From assembly GCA_963921425.1 (NCBI GenBank), contig OY992836.1, positions 7,393,825-7,457,824 of the forward strand: a DNA stretch of 64,000 bases. The letters run 5' to 3'. This stretch comes from Dryas octopetala. Lineage: Eukaryota > Streptophyta > Magnoliopsida > Rosales > Rosaceae. Of the stretch, positions 31,499 through 44,200 are shown one piece after another. Under the pieces are notes generated by a model, which was given only the letters and a program-made list of their open reading frames with translations, searched no databases and was not told the DNA's origin. The translations under genes were made by a program, and so were the position numbers. How positions within the stretch are numbered: the stretch's first letter is position 1; every line of letters begins with the position of its first letter.

Positions 31499-34400
31499 CT
31501 AAGAATCCAGTTTTTGAGCTTGGGCAGCTTTGAATAATTCTCGCCACTTCTGCTGATCACTTCCTGGACCATCTCCCTGCACAGTACTAGATTTTACTAT
31601 TGGAAAGAAATTCCTCAAAGCATCAGAATATGGTAGGATTAACTGGAAAAGGGTCTCCAATTTCTTTATGTCTAGGTCTCCAGTAAACTTGGCAACAATA
31701 TCAAGTGTGTTCCAAAGGAAGCAGTATGCCTTCTAAATTTAGGGGAAAAGGAAAGAATAAATGGAATAAGCAAACAAACAAAATGTTTCTGTGTACTGAA
31801 ACAACAACCACCAGTAGGCTAGATGAAACCATCACAAAGAGCTTGATTTTTAAATAGTTGAGAGGATCCAAAATAGAAAATAAAGGTTACAGTGTCAGAC
31901 AGACAAAGGCAGAATTACTTCAGTTGAAATTCAGCCTTGTTGGCCACACCACATGCATAGTGGTGACAGTCTCCAGAAATATCATGACAACAAGAAACAA
32001 TGAATTCTTTAGGAAGTCAACAGTTGTTCCCTGTTGCCCACTGAGAAGGCAATTCTCAAAAAGCTCATAGCCTCTTTAAACCAAATCAAATTATTTCAAA
32101 AAGAAAAATTGTCATTTATTAAGTTTGGATGCAGTAAGTCTCTTAAGAAAATATATAAACAAAGACTGAATTTTGAGTTCAAATGCCAAGGGATGTCAAA
32201 AAACATGACCAGACATGCATTGTACAGTCTTGACCTCCTAAATACTGAATCATTGATCTTTAGAAAATTACCTCAACTGAGTTGATTTCATAAATTTTTC
32301 CTTCAGTACATTCTATGTCCAGCGCCTGTATGCAAGCTTCAGCAACAACAAGTCTGCTAACTTCTCCAACTAGTTTATCTCCTGGATCCCATAAATAATT
32401 AAACCCATTAAAATAAAGACATAAGATAGGAAGGAATTAGTAACACTCAATCCACAAATCAGTAGACAAACAAGTTCATCCTTTCCTAAACTAGAAGAAT
32501 TTTTCATGTGTGACGGGAAAACATATTATATTGGCATCTTGTGGAAAATTCCTTCGCAAATTATTTATTTGAATCACCATATATTTTACTCAACTCAAAT
32601 TAAGCCATAGTCCCTACAAATTGAAGTTGGCACGACATTTGGCTTGATGAGAAATAAGTTACTAGGTTTTGAGCAATTTACCCAGAAGCAGACTGGATTC
32701 ACCAAGTAAGGAAGCATCAATTATATTAGGTTGCTGGGAGCCTGGGACAAACAAATTTGAACAGCAGCAGCATTCATGTGAACGTATATGACATCTAAAT
32801 GACACCTATCCTTAAGTATTATCACCTACATATTTCCCTTCTTATTTTGGCCATAAAAACATTCTTAATTGGAATAAAATGTTCCCAATAACAACATGGC
32901 TGCATAACAATCCCTAAAGGGATTAGGCAACAAGATAATGACATAAGCAAAAACTATGCAATGGTACTCATAATTGGCCCTCAACCCTACTATAACATTT
33001 TAAATTGCAGTTCCCAATATTCACACCCCCCACCCTACCACAAGTTTGACAATTTTCCTTCCAGACCAAGGAGCTTTCAGACCATTTGGCTTTGCCAAGC
33101 TAGTGATCTAGTTCCACCAAGCTCAACTTGCAGAGACAGCATTGATCCGTTTGGCATTTCTTAATCTCTTGTTTGATGGTTTTTGTGCTCTGTTTCGCAG
33201 CTGCTAATTAATGCTAAATGTTTGGTATAAGACCATAGGACCAATAATTGAGTCAAAGGAAATGAATCTGTAACCCATCTAATGTGATGGTTGTTGCAAC
33301 TTCTATAAACAGATAGTTGATAGTGTACCTTGACCTATAAGGACTGCACGTCGTTGGCCAGCTGTAGCTTTGAGCAACGTATTAAGATCATATGATGTGT
33401 AAGGTCCATCTGTCAATCTACCAGGTCTGAAATACATATATAGTATAAGTATGATACAAGCAACGATTTTAAGGATACACAGTTGCTTTTCTCTGAGCTG
33501 AAATCTGCCAATATACTATAATTGCCTTCTGGTTTCTCAGCGTTTAATGAAAGTGACATAACTAATTTACACAAACCTGATTATCGTAAATGGTAGACCA
33601 GAATTACGAAGAATATCCTCTCCCATCTTCTTATATTTGAGAACACCAAAAAGGTTCATAACGCTACAAAGGATAAAATAATTTGAAAAAAGAAATATTA
33701 ATCCATGCGAAAAGGAAATAGAAAATTAAAACCAACTTCATGGTTCAGATCAATTCCAAATTGAGCTTCATGTCAAACTTTCAAATTGTTGAAAGCCATA
33801 ACAAGAAGAGATATGAAGAACCCCACATTAATCAAAAATACAAGGAATGTAGGTTCCAAGTCATAATAAATCAGTATATCACTATTTCCTATCCAAAAAA
33901 AAACAAAAAAACAAAATGTATCACTCTTTGGTTGATCATTATGGTCTCATAAAATAGCAACTATTTCAGAAATTTCTCTGCACTCAGGATAAATTTTTAT
34001 TTTTGAGAACCTATCCCCTCTTCTACTAATAATTTTTGTTTAAAGAGTTTCCTTGCTGAGAGTCTTATTATGAAATATGCAACCCAGCGAAAGCTATGCA
34101 ATATTTAAGGGTCCTTAATATTAATTCAATTACTAAATGTAATTTCCTATTGCCTGCTGAAACCAAAGAAAGTTTGTTGCTGGTTTTATAACTCACCATC
34201 CATAAATAAGTAGTCTTACCTCCATGGCAGTTCATTGAACTTGGTTACACCAACTGATGATACAAGAACAATTCTCTTCAGCGATGAAGGCAGTGCAGAT
34301 ACAAGATTTCTCACACCCTCCCAATCTTCAAAAAAAAAAAAACATTTATAGTCAAAAGCACTGAAAGCACATTTATAGAGTAGGCAATCTTTTGTTGTGT

Positions 34401-36108
34401 GCATTCCCATGCATGCGTGTGCATTCCCATGCATGCATGTGCATGTATATAATTCATCTATTATTGGCCTAAAAATTATGAATCTATCCAGTATGCAAGG
34501 CTGTTCATCAACCTATCATATCCCAACAGAAAATAAATGATGCACAATGTCTTATTGCACAGGTACTTGCTCACTCATATATCTAAGATATCAAAATAGA
34601 TAAATTCTAACCAACTCTTTCTGGTGTATTATCCCCATCCCACCGCTTTGAAGGAAAGGCTGTGGTTCCAGTGCAGCAAATCACATGTGTGACTGCCTAT
34701 AAGATAAAGACCTTTTAAAATTAATCATTCAGAAATCATTAACCATAGACCGCATTATAAATCCAGAAACGGAAAAAAAGGTATAAGTAACTGAACCAAA
34801 GCACAAACCTCAAAAATAGAAGGATCTAGATCATCTGGGTTCCGAGTGTCCCCTCTGTATACCTATCAAGTTTAGATGCTTTAGAACTGTAATCCTCACT
34901 CCTCAAGAAAGAAACTAAAATTAAGCTAAAAGAAGAAATTGTTGAGAATATAAAACCTCAAATTTAGGATTCTAAATCTTGCATCTCAGTATATATAACC
35001 ATGAGGCATCTCCAACCATTTCTAATTGGTTTTGAGTTTAGATACTCGAACTTTAGTGGAAAATTCATCCATATGTATGACCTTGTTTGTGGATCACTCC
35101 ACCCATCAATAATTGGCTTTGGTTGGATACTCAAACTTTAACATGGTATCAAAGCAGACAATTAATCCACATCTCAAATGTCACCTAATATAATTTATAC
35201 ACAAGTTTGACTTAATTCAGTCAGAACCTTGCATCTCAGTATAGAAAATCTTGGGGCCTCTTCACCAATTTATTTTGGGTTGGATGCTCCAACCTTAACA
35301 GGTGAGTGATAGAAATCTCTTGCTTAATTACTTACTCAGAAATTGGTACCTGCAATGTATCTTCATCGTGCTCACCAAATAATGTAGTTGCTTTCTCTGG
35401 GTCACGCAATAATAGGCGTGACTTGATATTCCGGTTTAGCAATGAAGCCACTACCAGCTGACCTGAAATGAGATTAAAACACTAAATTTTACAAAGTTTC
35501 CAAGAAATGCACAAAAAAGTATGTGAAAACCTGAAAATATTGGAGGAAATCCATATCATTTACACGAACCTGCATCCTAAAAACAGGAAAATTGTTCAAT
35601 ATAAATCCCTACATACTTCACAACAGAATCAATAGCATTTCCACAATCACAAGAATCATTTTCGCAATATAGCGCATAAAAACTAGCAAAAAAAGAAACA
35701 AGCACTAAAATCTGAATAATAAATATAAAGAGACAACAATTACACATACCCATAAACAGAATTCATACAAAAGAAAAAACAGCAATTATATAAGCAATTG
35801 GGAATACCAACACCGCCGGAGCCGCCAATGACGAGAACGAGCTTGGTAGAGGAAGGAGGGGCAGAATCGGAATCATTGGTGGACTCTGAAGCGAGGGATT
35901 GGGTCACTTCCTGTTGGACAGCATGAAGTGATGGTGATGATATTCCTCCTCTAGAGCTCGAAATGGTCCTTGAATTGGAGGAATATTTTAAATGAAAACT
36001 CAGAGGTTGTTGGAGACCAAAAAGTGGTATCTTCTGAGGGTGTTTAGGGAGTGTTTCAGGTGGGATTGGAAAATTAGGAATCCAAGTGAGTGAGAGTCTG
36101 GAAGCCAT
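31499..36108 (-). CDS. Chloroplast NAD(P)-binding Rossmann-fold protein (atypical SDR)
   Basis: Nine exons (36108-35808, 35462-35350, 34862-34809, 34696-34612, 34325-34220, 33663-33577, 33426-33329, 32381-32272, 31576-31499) join in frame to 343 residues. The N-terminal 80 or so residues are Ser/Pro-rich, a likely transit peptide. KLVLVIGGSGGVGQLVVASL is the dinucleotide-binding beta-alpha unit with its glycine motif. Then come RLLLRDPEKATTLFG, GDTRNPDDLDPSIFEAVTHV, TGTTAFPSKRWDGDNTPERV, DWEGVRNLVSALPSSLKRIV, KYKKMGEDILRNSGLPFTII and RPGRLTDGPYTSYDL. This fits the atypical-SDR group that includes Arabidopsis At4g31530-like proteins; substrate unknown. An upstream in-frame ATG at 36216 exists, but the MASRLSL start fits plastid import better. 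A phase-0 alternative acceptor would add 52 residues before the last exon. Confidence 0.9.
34400..34446. repeat. Tandem CATGCATG (RY-like) repeat in intron 5 of the Rossmann-fold gene
   Basis: GTGCATTCCCATGCATGC occurs twice in tandem with a 20-bp period. CATGCATG is the RY core bound by B3 factors in seed promoters, but the intronic position makes a role uncertain. Confidence 0.5.
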
Positions 36109-36280
36109 GAGCAAGAGAGCAATAGCAGAGGAGGGAAAGCGGGGATGGAAAGAAAGAGCAGTTGGGACATACTTGTGGTGGTTATATCTCCAACTGGATT
36201 TACCAAAATGTCCCAAAAAAAAAAAAATCTATTCTGTTGATTTGTGATTAATGACTTTCTTTGATGCCGCAAACTAAACA

Positions 36281-36324
<44 letters not shown>

Positions 36325-36560
36325 CAATCTGCAAGATAAAATTAAAATAATATTGTGGCAAAAAAAAAATTAAAATAATTTTGACAGTTATACACAAATT
36401 AAAATTTTTATCATTATAATTTATTGCTGGGTTATTAGATGAGCAGATTAAGATTCAACAAGTCTAGTGTTTGTGTATGTATTCATTGTGATTCATCACT
36501 TACACACCTCTTAACATCAATGTAGATTGAGTTAAATATATGAGTTAATTATTGGAAATT
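36109..36560. other. Upstream region of the Rossmann-fold gene with (AT)n
   Basis: Holds the gene's leader and a TA microsatellite at 36286-36318. No other gene. Confidence 0.5.
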
Positions 36561-36880
36561 TTTTAGCAAAGGCCCTAAACCATGCGGATTGTCACAATTT
36601 AGGATGCGACCTCAACTTTGTGTCCATCCAAGACATAAACTTCAATTTTGTGTCAAAAATCACAACTCACACACGTGATCAATTTTTAACGCTTCAAACA
36701 GTATTAAAAATAGTTTTAAAATTTAAAAAAAAACTAAAAGGAAATAAAAAGAGGGGGGAAGGATGCATAAACCCCCACCCCCCCCCCCACCCAACCCCAC
36801 CCCATCCCACCCGACCCCACCTCACCCCACCTAACCTCACCTCAATGCCTCACTTTGGCTGGTGAACACCCCATCTTTGT
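36561..36880. repeat. Dispersed repeat with C-rich degenerate heptamer tract
   Basis: Related to 21585-21970. It ends in 36770-36845, a tract of CCCCACC-like heptamers with C runs of up to eleven, G-rich on the minus strand. Confidence 0.5.
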
Positions 36881-36921
36881 GCCAATGACCCTCTTGCCAC
36901 TTTCAAGATAGATGGATATAT

Positions 36922-37299
36922 ATAATGATTACCCGCTTACCATAGAGCGGAGAATTCCACGCTCACCTAATCACCCAACAACCACAGAGCGAAGAATTCA
37001 ATAATAGGGACGGTCCATTTTTTAAGTCTCTTCTTAAGGGTCGTCTTTGTAAAAAATCAACCAAATCCGTAATTGTTTAGTCATCCAAACTGTGTTAACA
37101 AATACAGTCCGTTAGATAAAGTGTAAATGATATTGACAGAAATATACAGCCTAAACAGTTTTCGATTTGGCTTATTTTTTGTAAGGGTGATCTTTGAATG
37201 ATGACCTAAAATATGAACAGTTCCGATCATTGAAATTCGTTACTGGGTGGTTAGGTGAGCGAAAAATTCCTCGCTCTATGGTGAACGAGTGATCATTAC
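36922..37299. repeat. MITE with about 65-bp terminal inverted repeats
   Basis: Left arm AATGATTACCCGCTTACCAT / AGAGCGGAGAATTCC / CGCTCACCTAATCACCCA. Right arm is its reverse (TGGGTGGTTAGGTGAGCG...CGCTCTATGGTGAACGAGTG). The inner fold core is that of 12457-12705. Flanked by TATATA. Confidence 0.75.
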
Positions 37300-37310
37300 T
37301 ATATATATAT

Positions 37311-37697
37311 AGGGAAATTTTTAAGTAAGGATGTTCTTACTTTAAGAAAAGTAAGAACAACCTCTTTAGACCTACAATTGGATGATCAGAACCGTCTATA
37401 TTTTAGAACATCATTAAAATATCAACCTTGCAAAAAATTAGTTAGATCGGAAACTGTTTAGCCAGTTTATTATAACAAACATCATTTCAATTTTATCTGA
37501 CGGACTGTATTTTTCTACACAGTTTAGATGACGAAACAAATCACCAATTTGGCTAATTGTTTTTATAAGGATGACCCTTGAGAAGTAACCTAAAAATTAA
37601 ACGGTTTCAATAATCGAATTGCATTACCAGGTGTTACACATAGAAGATGTTCTTACTTTTCTTAAAGTAAGGACATCCTTACTTAAATGGGCATGTA
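37311..37697. repeat. Adjacent MITE with related core and different ends
   Basis: Arms TTTTAAGTAAGGATGTTCTT + ACTTTAAGAAAAGTAAGAAC on the left, reversed on the right at 37650-37690. The interior shares GATCAGAACCGTC, GCAAAAAATTAGTTAGATCG and GGAAACTGTTTAG with the preceding MITE. Confidence 0.75.
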
Positions 37698-37699
37698 TA

Positions 37700-38566
37700 T
37701 ATATATTTGTATATATATATATATATAAATTGTCTCCTTTCTTAATTCTGAAGGACTGTGCAAACACAGAAAGATTATTCTCCAAAACAAATAATCTTAT
37801 CTAAATATATTGTTTCTTTATTAATGAGTTCGAAGAGATCAGATTCCTTATCTGTTTTTTGCTTGTTTTAATTATTGTGTTTACTTACCAACTCCTTTAT
37901 AAGGAATCCTTCAAGTCAGTTGAAGGCATCACTTTTATTTGCACTACTTTCAAGTTTGTAAAATATTATGTGCTCTTTTCTCTGTATTCGAGTGTGTTGT
38001 AACAAAGAAGTATACTTTGATGCTACTAGGTAAGTTTGTTTATTAAAAAAAAAATTATCTTCGCATGTTTTTATAATCCTCTAAATATTTAAAGTAAATT
38101 ACTCTAAAGTCTATTTTACAGCTTTTAATGATAAACAAACTCACATAAAAATTAGAAATGATGAAAAGGTCCACTTTGTACAAATAAAGCCCATGTTATG
38201 TTTTGTTCCGTGTTTTTGGCGTCAAGTGCTCGGTGGGTTTTTTTTTTTTTTTTTTTTAAATAGTAAATTGCTACTGTCGCACAATAACAGTGATTGCCAC
38301 TGTCTAACAGTCATTGTCACTGTCTGACAGTGACAATTTCATAGCGCATAGTACCGTTTTGCTAAGCGCTTGATGGGTTGTACCTAGTGTTTCGTGATGG
38401 TGTCGAGTGCTCAGCTCATTAAAGTGGACTGGCATGTGACTAAAGTTATAATAAACCTAAAAGCATCTCGAACGATAACAACTAAAAAGAAATTGAAAGC
38501 AAAAAAACTTTGAGAGATTCTTGAGACTTGAGAGTTTGGGTGTGTTGGACGCTCAATGTGGAAATT
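37700..38566. other. Gene-free stretch
   Basis: Contains (AT)n near 37695-37725, a T run at 38238-38257, and a cluster of CACTGTC / GACAGTG short inverted repeats at 38268-38345. No gene recognised. Confidence 0.45.
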
Positions 38567-38730
38567 GGCCAACAACACCTCATTGGCCAAAACACGAAAA
38601 TTGGCCAACAAGCTTCCTTGGCCAAAATACGGAAATTGGCTAACAACACTTCTTTGGCCAAAACACGGAAATTAGCCAACAAGCTTCCTTGGTCACAACA
38701 CGAAAATTGGCCAACAACACTTCTTTGGCC
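38567..38730. repeat. 36-bp tandem repeat with 72-bp two-type periodicity
   Basis: About 4.5 units of GGCCAACAACACTTCTTTGG + CCAAAACACGAAAATT alternate with a variant GGCCAACAAGCTTCCTTGGC. Since 36 is divisible by three, repeated open frames appear on both strands; these are artefacts. Confidence 0.85.
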
Positions 38731-39586
38731 TCATCTTACATTGGCCAAAAGCATTTCTAGACCAAAATGACCCAATGGGTACAAACAAATCCCAAATCAT
38801 TACATGCACATGCACTCCCAATTTGTTTTTTTTTTTTATTTTTTATTCTTTGAATTGCCAAAATTAACATCACCCCTCACATGATCACATCCATATGAGG
38901 TGAAAGTCACAAAACGTTAAGAGTAATATTAGAAATTCAAATGATAAATAGTGATTAAAAAAAATAATTAATAAATAAAGGAGGAGTGCAGGTAGTGTTT
39001 GTGGGGTTAATACTCCTCATCAGCAGTAGTGAGATGATTTTCATTATTATTTTTTTGAGAAAATTACAAATTTGATTAACTTATTTTATATCTAATTCAA
39101 TTTTGATCCACAATCTTTTTTCAATTATGATTTTAAATCCTTTTGGTTGTGTTTTCTTCAATTATAATTGAAGTATAAGTTATATTTCATCATTTTTTAG
39201 TCATAGAAACCAATTTGGAGTATGAGAATCAAAGAGAATTGAAATTTGGTAAAGTTTGAAAAATCTGAAAAATTTTCTAGGAAAAATTGGTAGTTTCGGG
39301 TACCTTACTTTAGGACCAAATATCTTGAGTTTTAGAACTCTAATTTGAATGAATTTTATATGGTTGTAAAGAAGAGATACATAGCTTTAAAAAAATATAT
39401 ATGTTTACTGAATTTGACTGAGATTTAATAGGGTAAAAGGCGAGACAAATTTCAAAAAACAAATCTGAACTTTTATTGAACAAGTGAGTGGACCAAAACA
39501 AAACTTAAAAAAAATCGTGAATCAAAATTGAACATATAAAATAAGTAAACCAAATATATAATTTTTTTTTTTTTTTTTGTTGGCTA
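38731..39586. other. Gene-free AT-rich stretch
   Basis: No gene or element end seen; the retro-like phrase GATTCAATTTTGATCCACAA and its reverse near 39500 suggest an unmarked foldback (about 39065-39545). Confidence 0.35.
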
Positions 39587-40702
39587 AGAACGAGCAAGGA
39601 GGAAAATTTAGTTTTTTGGAGAGGGCGAAATTTTATCACAATACCATATAATTTTCGTTTTGATTTCAGAATATTTCGTCGAAATTTCGAAAATTTCCCC
39701 GAAAACCTCGAAATTTCGGTGAAATTTTCGCTGGATGGAATTTCTAGGTTTAGGGAGGTTGGGTTTTGGGGAAGCTGAGGCCGTGGAGGAGGGAGGAAGA
39801 AAGAAGAGACTAGGTTTTGGCAACAGGGGCGAGATGAGGTTGGGCTGAGATTGAGATGCCGAGAGAGAGAGAGAGAAGCACGGGGGATGGACTAATTGAG
39901 ATAAATGAAAGAAAGGAGATGAAGAAAAAAAGAAGAAGGCTGAAAGAGAAAGCCAGAAAGGAGAAGAAGAAGAAAAAAAAAGGGCTAAAAGAGAAAGCCA
40001 GATTCACTAGAAAGAAGAAGAAGAAGAAAGAGAGAGGGAATAGAGAGAAGAGAGAGAATGAGTGTGTCATGGGGTAGGGGGTAGGCATGATTAACTTCTA
40101 ATACATTTTTGGTGCAGAGTGTGTGGTCCCAATTAATTGAATCATAATTTATCAAAAATAAAAAATTGTTAACAAAGTTTTTGTTCATCAGTATTCAGGA
40201 GTTAGGAGCCTTGGCAAAGAATAAAGTGAAAATAAAAAGTGTACTATCCATGTGTGGTTTTTTAAAAAAAAAAAAACATATTTTTATAATAATAAAAATT
40301 AGAAATCTCAAAATTATCAAATTTTTGGCTTACAGGCTTAAGTACAAAAGTAACAAAACAGTTGGTTTTGTTTATTATTATTATTTTTTTTATGTTTAAA
40401 CAACTGGGCAAAATCAAAGTGGTAAAATAAAAAAGACAGAATTTTGATACATTATTTTTGGCAGTTCAGTCTATATCATCTTATATCATATGAAACTTAC
40501 TATATAATTTAGTTTTTTGAATATTTTTTTATCAATGTAGTAGATAATATGTTAAATAAATATATAATAAAGTTTCATTCAAAATTTTTATATTTTAATA
40601 TTAATATTCATCATTTTTGTCTAATTTTGTCGAAATCAAAATTTTAATAAAAATTTCCACACAAATTTTCTCAAAACTGAAATTTTACTCCTTAAGAACG
40701 AG
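39587..40702 (+). mobile_element. Non-autonomous hAT-like element, CAAGG family, 1100 bp
   Basis: The element is 39595-40694. It starts CAAGGAGGAAAATTTAGTTT and ends AAATTTTACTCCTTA. Flanked by AGAACGAG (39587-39594, 40695-40702), an 8-bp duplication. Its interior parallels 13496-14644: GAAATTTCG-rich ends, a purine-rich block (39840-40075) and the ATCAATGTAGTAGATAATAT segment. No transposase. Confidence 0.8.
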
Positions 40703-40748
40703 ACATGGATTTGATAGGCAAAAATACAAAAGTGATGTGTAGTGCAGA

Positions 40749-40962
40749 TTAAAAATAAGAATAATGCTATACTTACCACATTTCTTATACCACATTCTTA
40801 TACTATCTCACGTGTCATTACTTTATTGAACAGAGTTTTTCTTTTTCTTTTTGGGTTTTTATTTTTATTTTTTAGTATCCAATGTATGAATGCCATGTAA
40901 GTTGCCACATAAGATGGTATGAAATTATGGTATAAAAATGTGGTATATCTAGCACTACTGTA
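40749..40962. repeat. Short MITE with ACCACATTT-type inverted ends
   Basis: Left AATGCTATACTTACCACATT / TCTTATACCACATTC; right GGTATAAAAATGTGGTATAT / CTAGCACT in reverse. About 210 bp. Confidence 0.65.
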
Positions 40963-41249
40963 AAAATAAACAAAAGTGAAACCTTTGATTAGTCTAAGCG
41001 AAATTTTAAAACCACATTACCTAATATGCTTTTAGGGTAAAACTGTAAAAGTAGGTACTAAAATTGTTTTTTTCCTTAAATTAAAATTGGGTTTCTATTC
41101 CCTCCCTCCAATGTACCTAAGGTCTTCAGTCTTCTTGACCAGAAAAAAGGTCGCAGCTTTACAAATCAGCAATACCACTGTACATAACAATTTGAACTTT
41201 GGAGGCCAGTCTTGTGACTCTTGTATTAGAGTATCATCACAGAAAGGCT

Positions 41250-44200
41250 ATGGCGTCGTCTTCTTCAGCGCTCTCAAGACTGTCTAATCTCCGCAGACAC
41301 TTCCATCCTTCGCACTCAAACAAGGTCCCAATTCCATACATGACACATACATTCCCCCTCCTTTTCTACCTCTTTTATTATTATCTTTCTAAATTGTGTT
41401 CCAAATTTCACATTTAGAATTTTTTTTTTTTCAATTTCTTTCTGAAGGATGGTGTGGGGTTAATCAAGATTTCTCCAGAGGTTTCTGAAGCTTTGTCAAA
41501 TGGGCATGCTGTCGTTGCTCTTGAATCCACCATTATTTCCCATGGTAATTCACTATCTCTTTTATTGTGTTGTCAGTTGATTTTTTGTCCTTTATTCTTC
41601 CTTGATATTCCCAAAATTTGAACTACTTTGCTGTTGAGTTTCTAATAACATTCTAAATGAAACCCAATTTGGTTTCTGCATACTATCCATTATCATAATT
41701 CATTCCATCATGATAATAAATGGCACTTTGGCGCAATGGTATGACTTACTCGAAACGACATGGGTGCGGTTTTGAAATGGGGAAATAGGAGTATGGCTGC
41801 GTACTGATAGCTCAATATGTGTTGATAAGTTCAATGATGGTGTTACACCATGTGTATATGAGGAACAGCACTTTTGACTTTCTTGCTCAATTTTGTTTTT
41901 CCTTGTATTCAGGGATGCCGTATCCTAAGAATTTGGACACTGCAAAGGAGGTTGAGGCGGTTGTGAGGGAAAATGGAGCTGTTCCTGCCACTATTGCTAT
42001 TTTGGGTGGCGTACCTTGCGTAGGTCGTTATTATATTTAACTTTGCTCTGATTTCTAGATGAATATATGGTATGGACTTGGAAGGTAGCTTATGTTAATT
42101 TCAACTATATGTCTTCTTATATTGAGCAATGATTTCATGCCACTGAATAAAAACTAGTGTGATATGTTTTACTGAGTGATTTCAATGATCTGAGTATAAC
42201 TGCTTGGTTAGTGAGACAACTTATACCCTCTGAAGAGGTTGAAGATTAGAATATGAATTTACTTGTGCAGATGTTGTCCAATAATGATGATATATTTTGT
42301 ACAATTTCCTTCAAAAGTGAAACCGTCATACGTTTTCTATGCTTTAAGAATATGTGCCTACGACTTCAGTAATATAGGCCCCTTGTATATGTTTAGGGAA
42401 CAACTGAGAAACTTTAGACTTAATAAGAAAACACAGTATATAATTGCAAGTGGGAAACCTGTCAGTATGGTCAAATTACACAAAACCGAATTAATAGGTA
42501 ATAGTCAAGTTTTCTGAGTACATTTTATTATCTTAGCAAAAAAGATCAGGTCCACTTTTGATTTTCTGTTGATTAGATCTAATTCAATAAACAGCTTTAC
42601 TGATGGTTCAGCCTTTCAGATTTAGAAAAGATTAAAGAGTATTCTAATCCAATTGTTAAGGTTCATCTGCTAAGGGAAGCTTGACTACATAAATAATTAC
42701 TGATTATAATTCCGGGGGATGGTTGATTACATGACTCGTTTCTTTTTCTTATTTTGTGTCAAATTATTTCTTTGTCTAGGTCTGAGTATGGAAGAACTGG
42801 AGAAGCTTGCCAATCTGGGTCCTAGAGCTCAGAAGACAGCTCGAAGAGACATAGCACATGTTGTGAGTAACTGATATACTGCACTTGCTGTGAGTAACTG
42901 ATGCATTTCTCTTATTGTGGCTAATAGTATTGGTCGATGAGATCAGTTGATCAAGTTGATTGATCTTGGTTTTAGATTGTGTGTTGTGCTGATAGAAATA
43001 TATGCAATTGACAAATTTACACCTGCATAAATTATGAAAACACACCACAATACTTATACCACCATTCATTGAGGACAGAAAAGAATGATGATTTTTCAAA
43101 TATGGCTGTCTAAGGTTACTTTTATGCTTTTAGTGAGGGGCATGTGCCGAAGATGGTTATTTTGTAGGCTTCTATCAGCGGCATTGCACTGTACATCTGC
43201 AAAAGTGTTTGTTAGCTATATTTTACAGCTTTTATTAGCATGTTGGATTCTCCATAAAAATAACGTGGATAGACACATGCTTATGGGGCTTTCTACATTG
43301 TTATAATATATGTTCAAGAAATTCCTGAAAAATGGAATTCCTGAATCATCATTCTATTATTAGAATGTTGCAAGATGACTTGTTGACTCTTTTTTAGGTG
43401 GCGACCAGAGGGAATGGTGCAACTACTGTTTCAGCAACCATGTATTTTGCTTCTATGGTAACCACTCTATTATTAGCTTTTCTCAAGGACGTCTTCTTTT
43501 TGTTTACGTTTACAAATATAATGAAGCACATTCTTGTAGGTTGGCATCCCATTGTTTGTGACTGGAGGAATTGGAGGGGTACATAGACACGGCGAGCGTA
43601 GTGAGTTTTGTGCTACATACATATTGCTGCTAGATTTTATTAAAAGTTCATGACAGAAACCACCTTTGTCCATCTGTAGCTATCCATTGTGGAATTAGAA
43701 TCAAAGAGTCACTATCAAAGGCAACCATATTTCTAATATCTGCATTCATGATTTTTTTCTCCTAATTGCAAGCCGAGTCATATGTCTTCTGTGTTAATTG
43801 AGTCTATGGTCCCTCAAATGGTTTAGATTGGAGCACAGATAGGCAACTAGTACGCACACAAACTAAGGTGGGACAGGTTAGGAACCCTACCTATGTCTGC
43901 TTGTTGCTTGGCTTGCATTCAGATTAAATTAGGGTCTTCGATGCGAAACTGGGAAATTTATTACGCAAATAGAGACCGGTTTTGAAGAAATCTGGGTGAA
44001 GAGCTTTTCTGGGAAGCAGCTGATTTGTGGTTTATAAGGGCTGTTTAAAAGGGTTATTTGAAGGTTCAAAAATTCAGGATTAAATTGGGGAAGAACAATG
44101 GCTGGGTAATTCAATAGGAAAATTGGGGCTGGTTCCTAGAAATCTGGGTGCAGAGCTTTCCTGGGAAACATCTGATTTAAGGTTTTTTAGGCATGCTTAA

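Noticed and set aside
38411..38770. Repeated open frames on both strands
   Set aside because: They come from the 36-bp tandem repeat whose period is divisible by three.
41725..41812. tRNA-like box A (TGGCGCAATGGTA) and box B-like sequence in glycosidase intron 2, a possible SINE
   Set aside because: Box B is poor, no poly(A) tail or target duplication was found, and no second copy is visible in the window.
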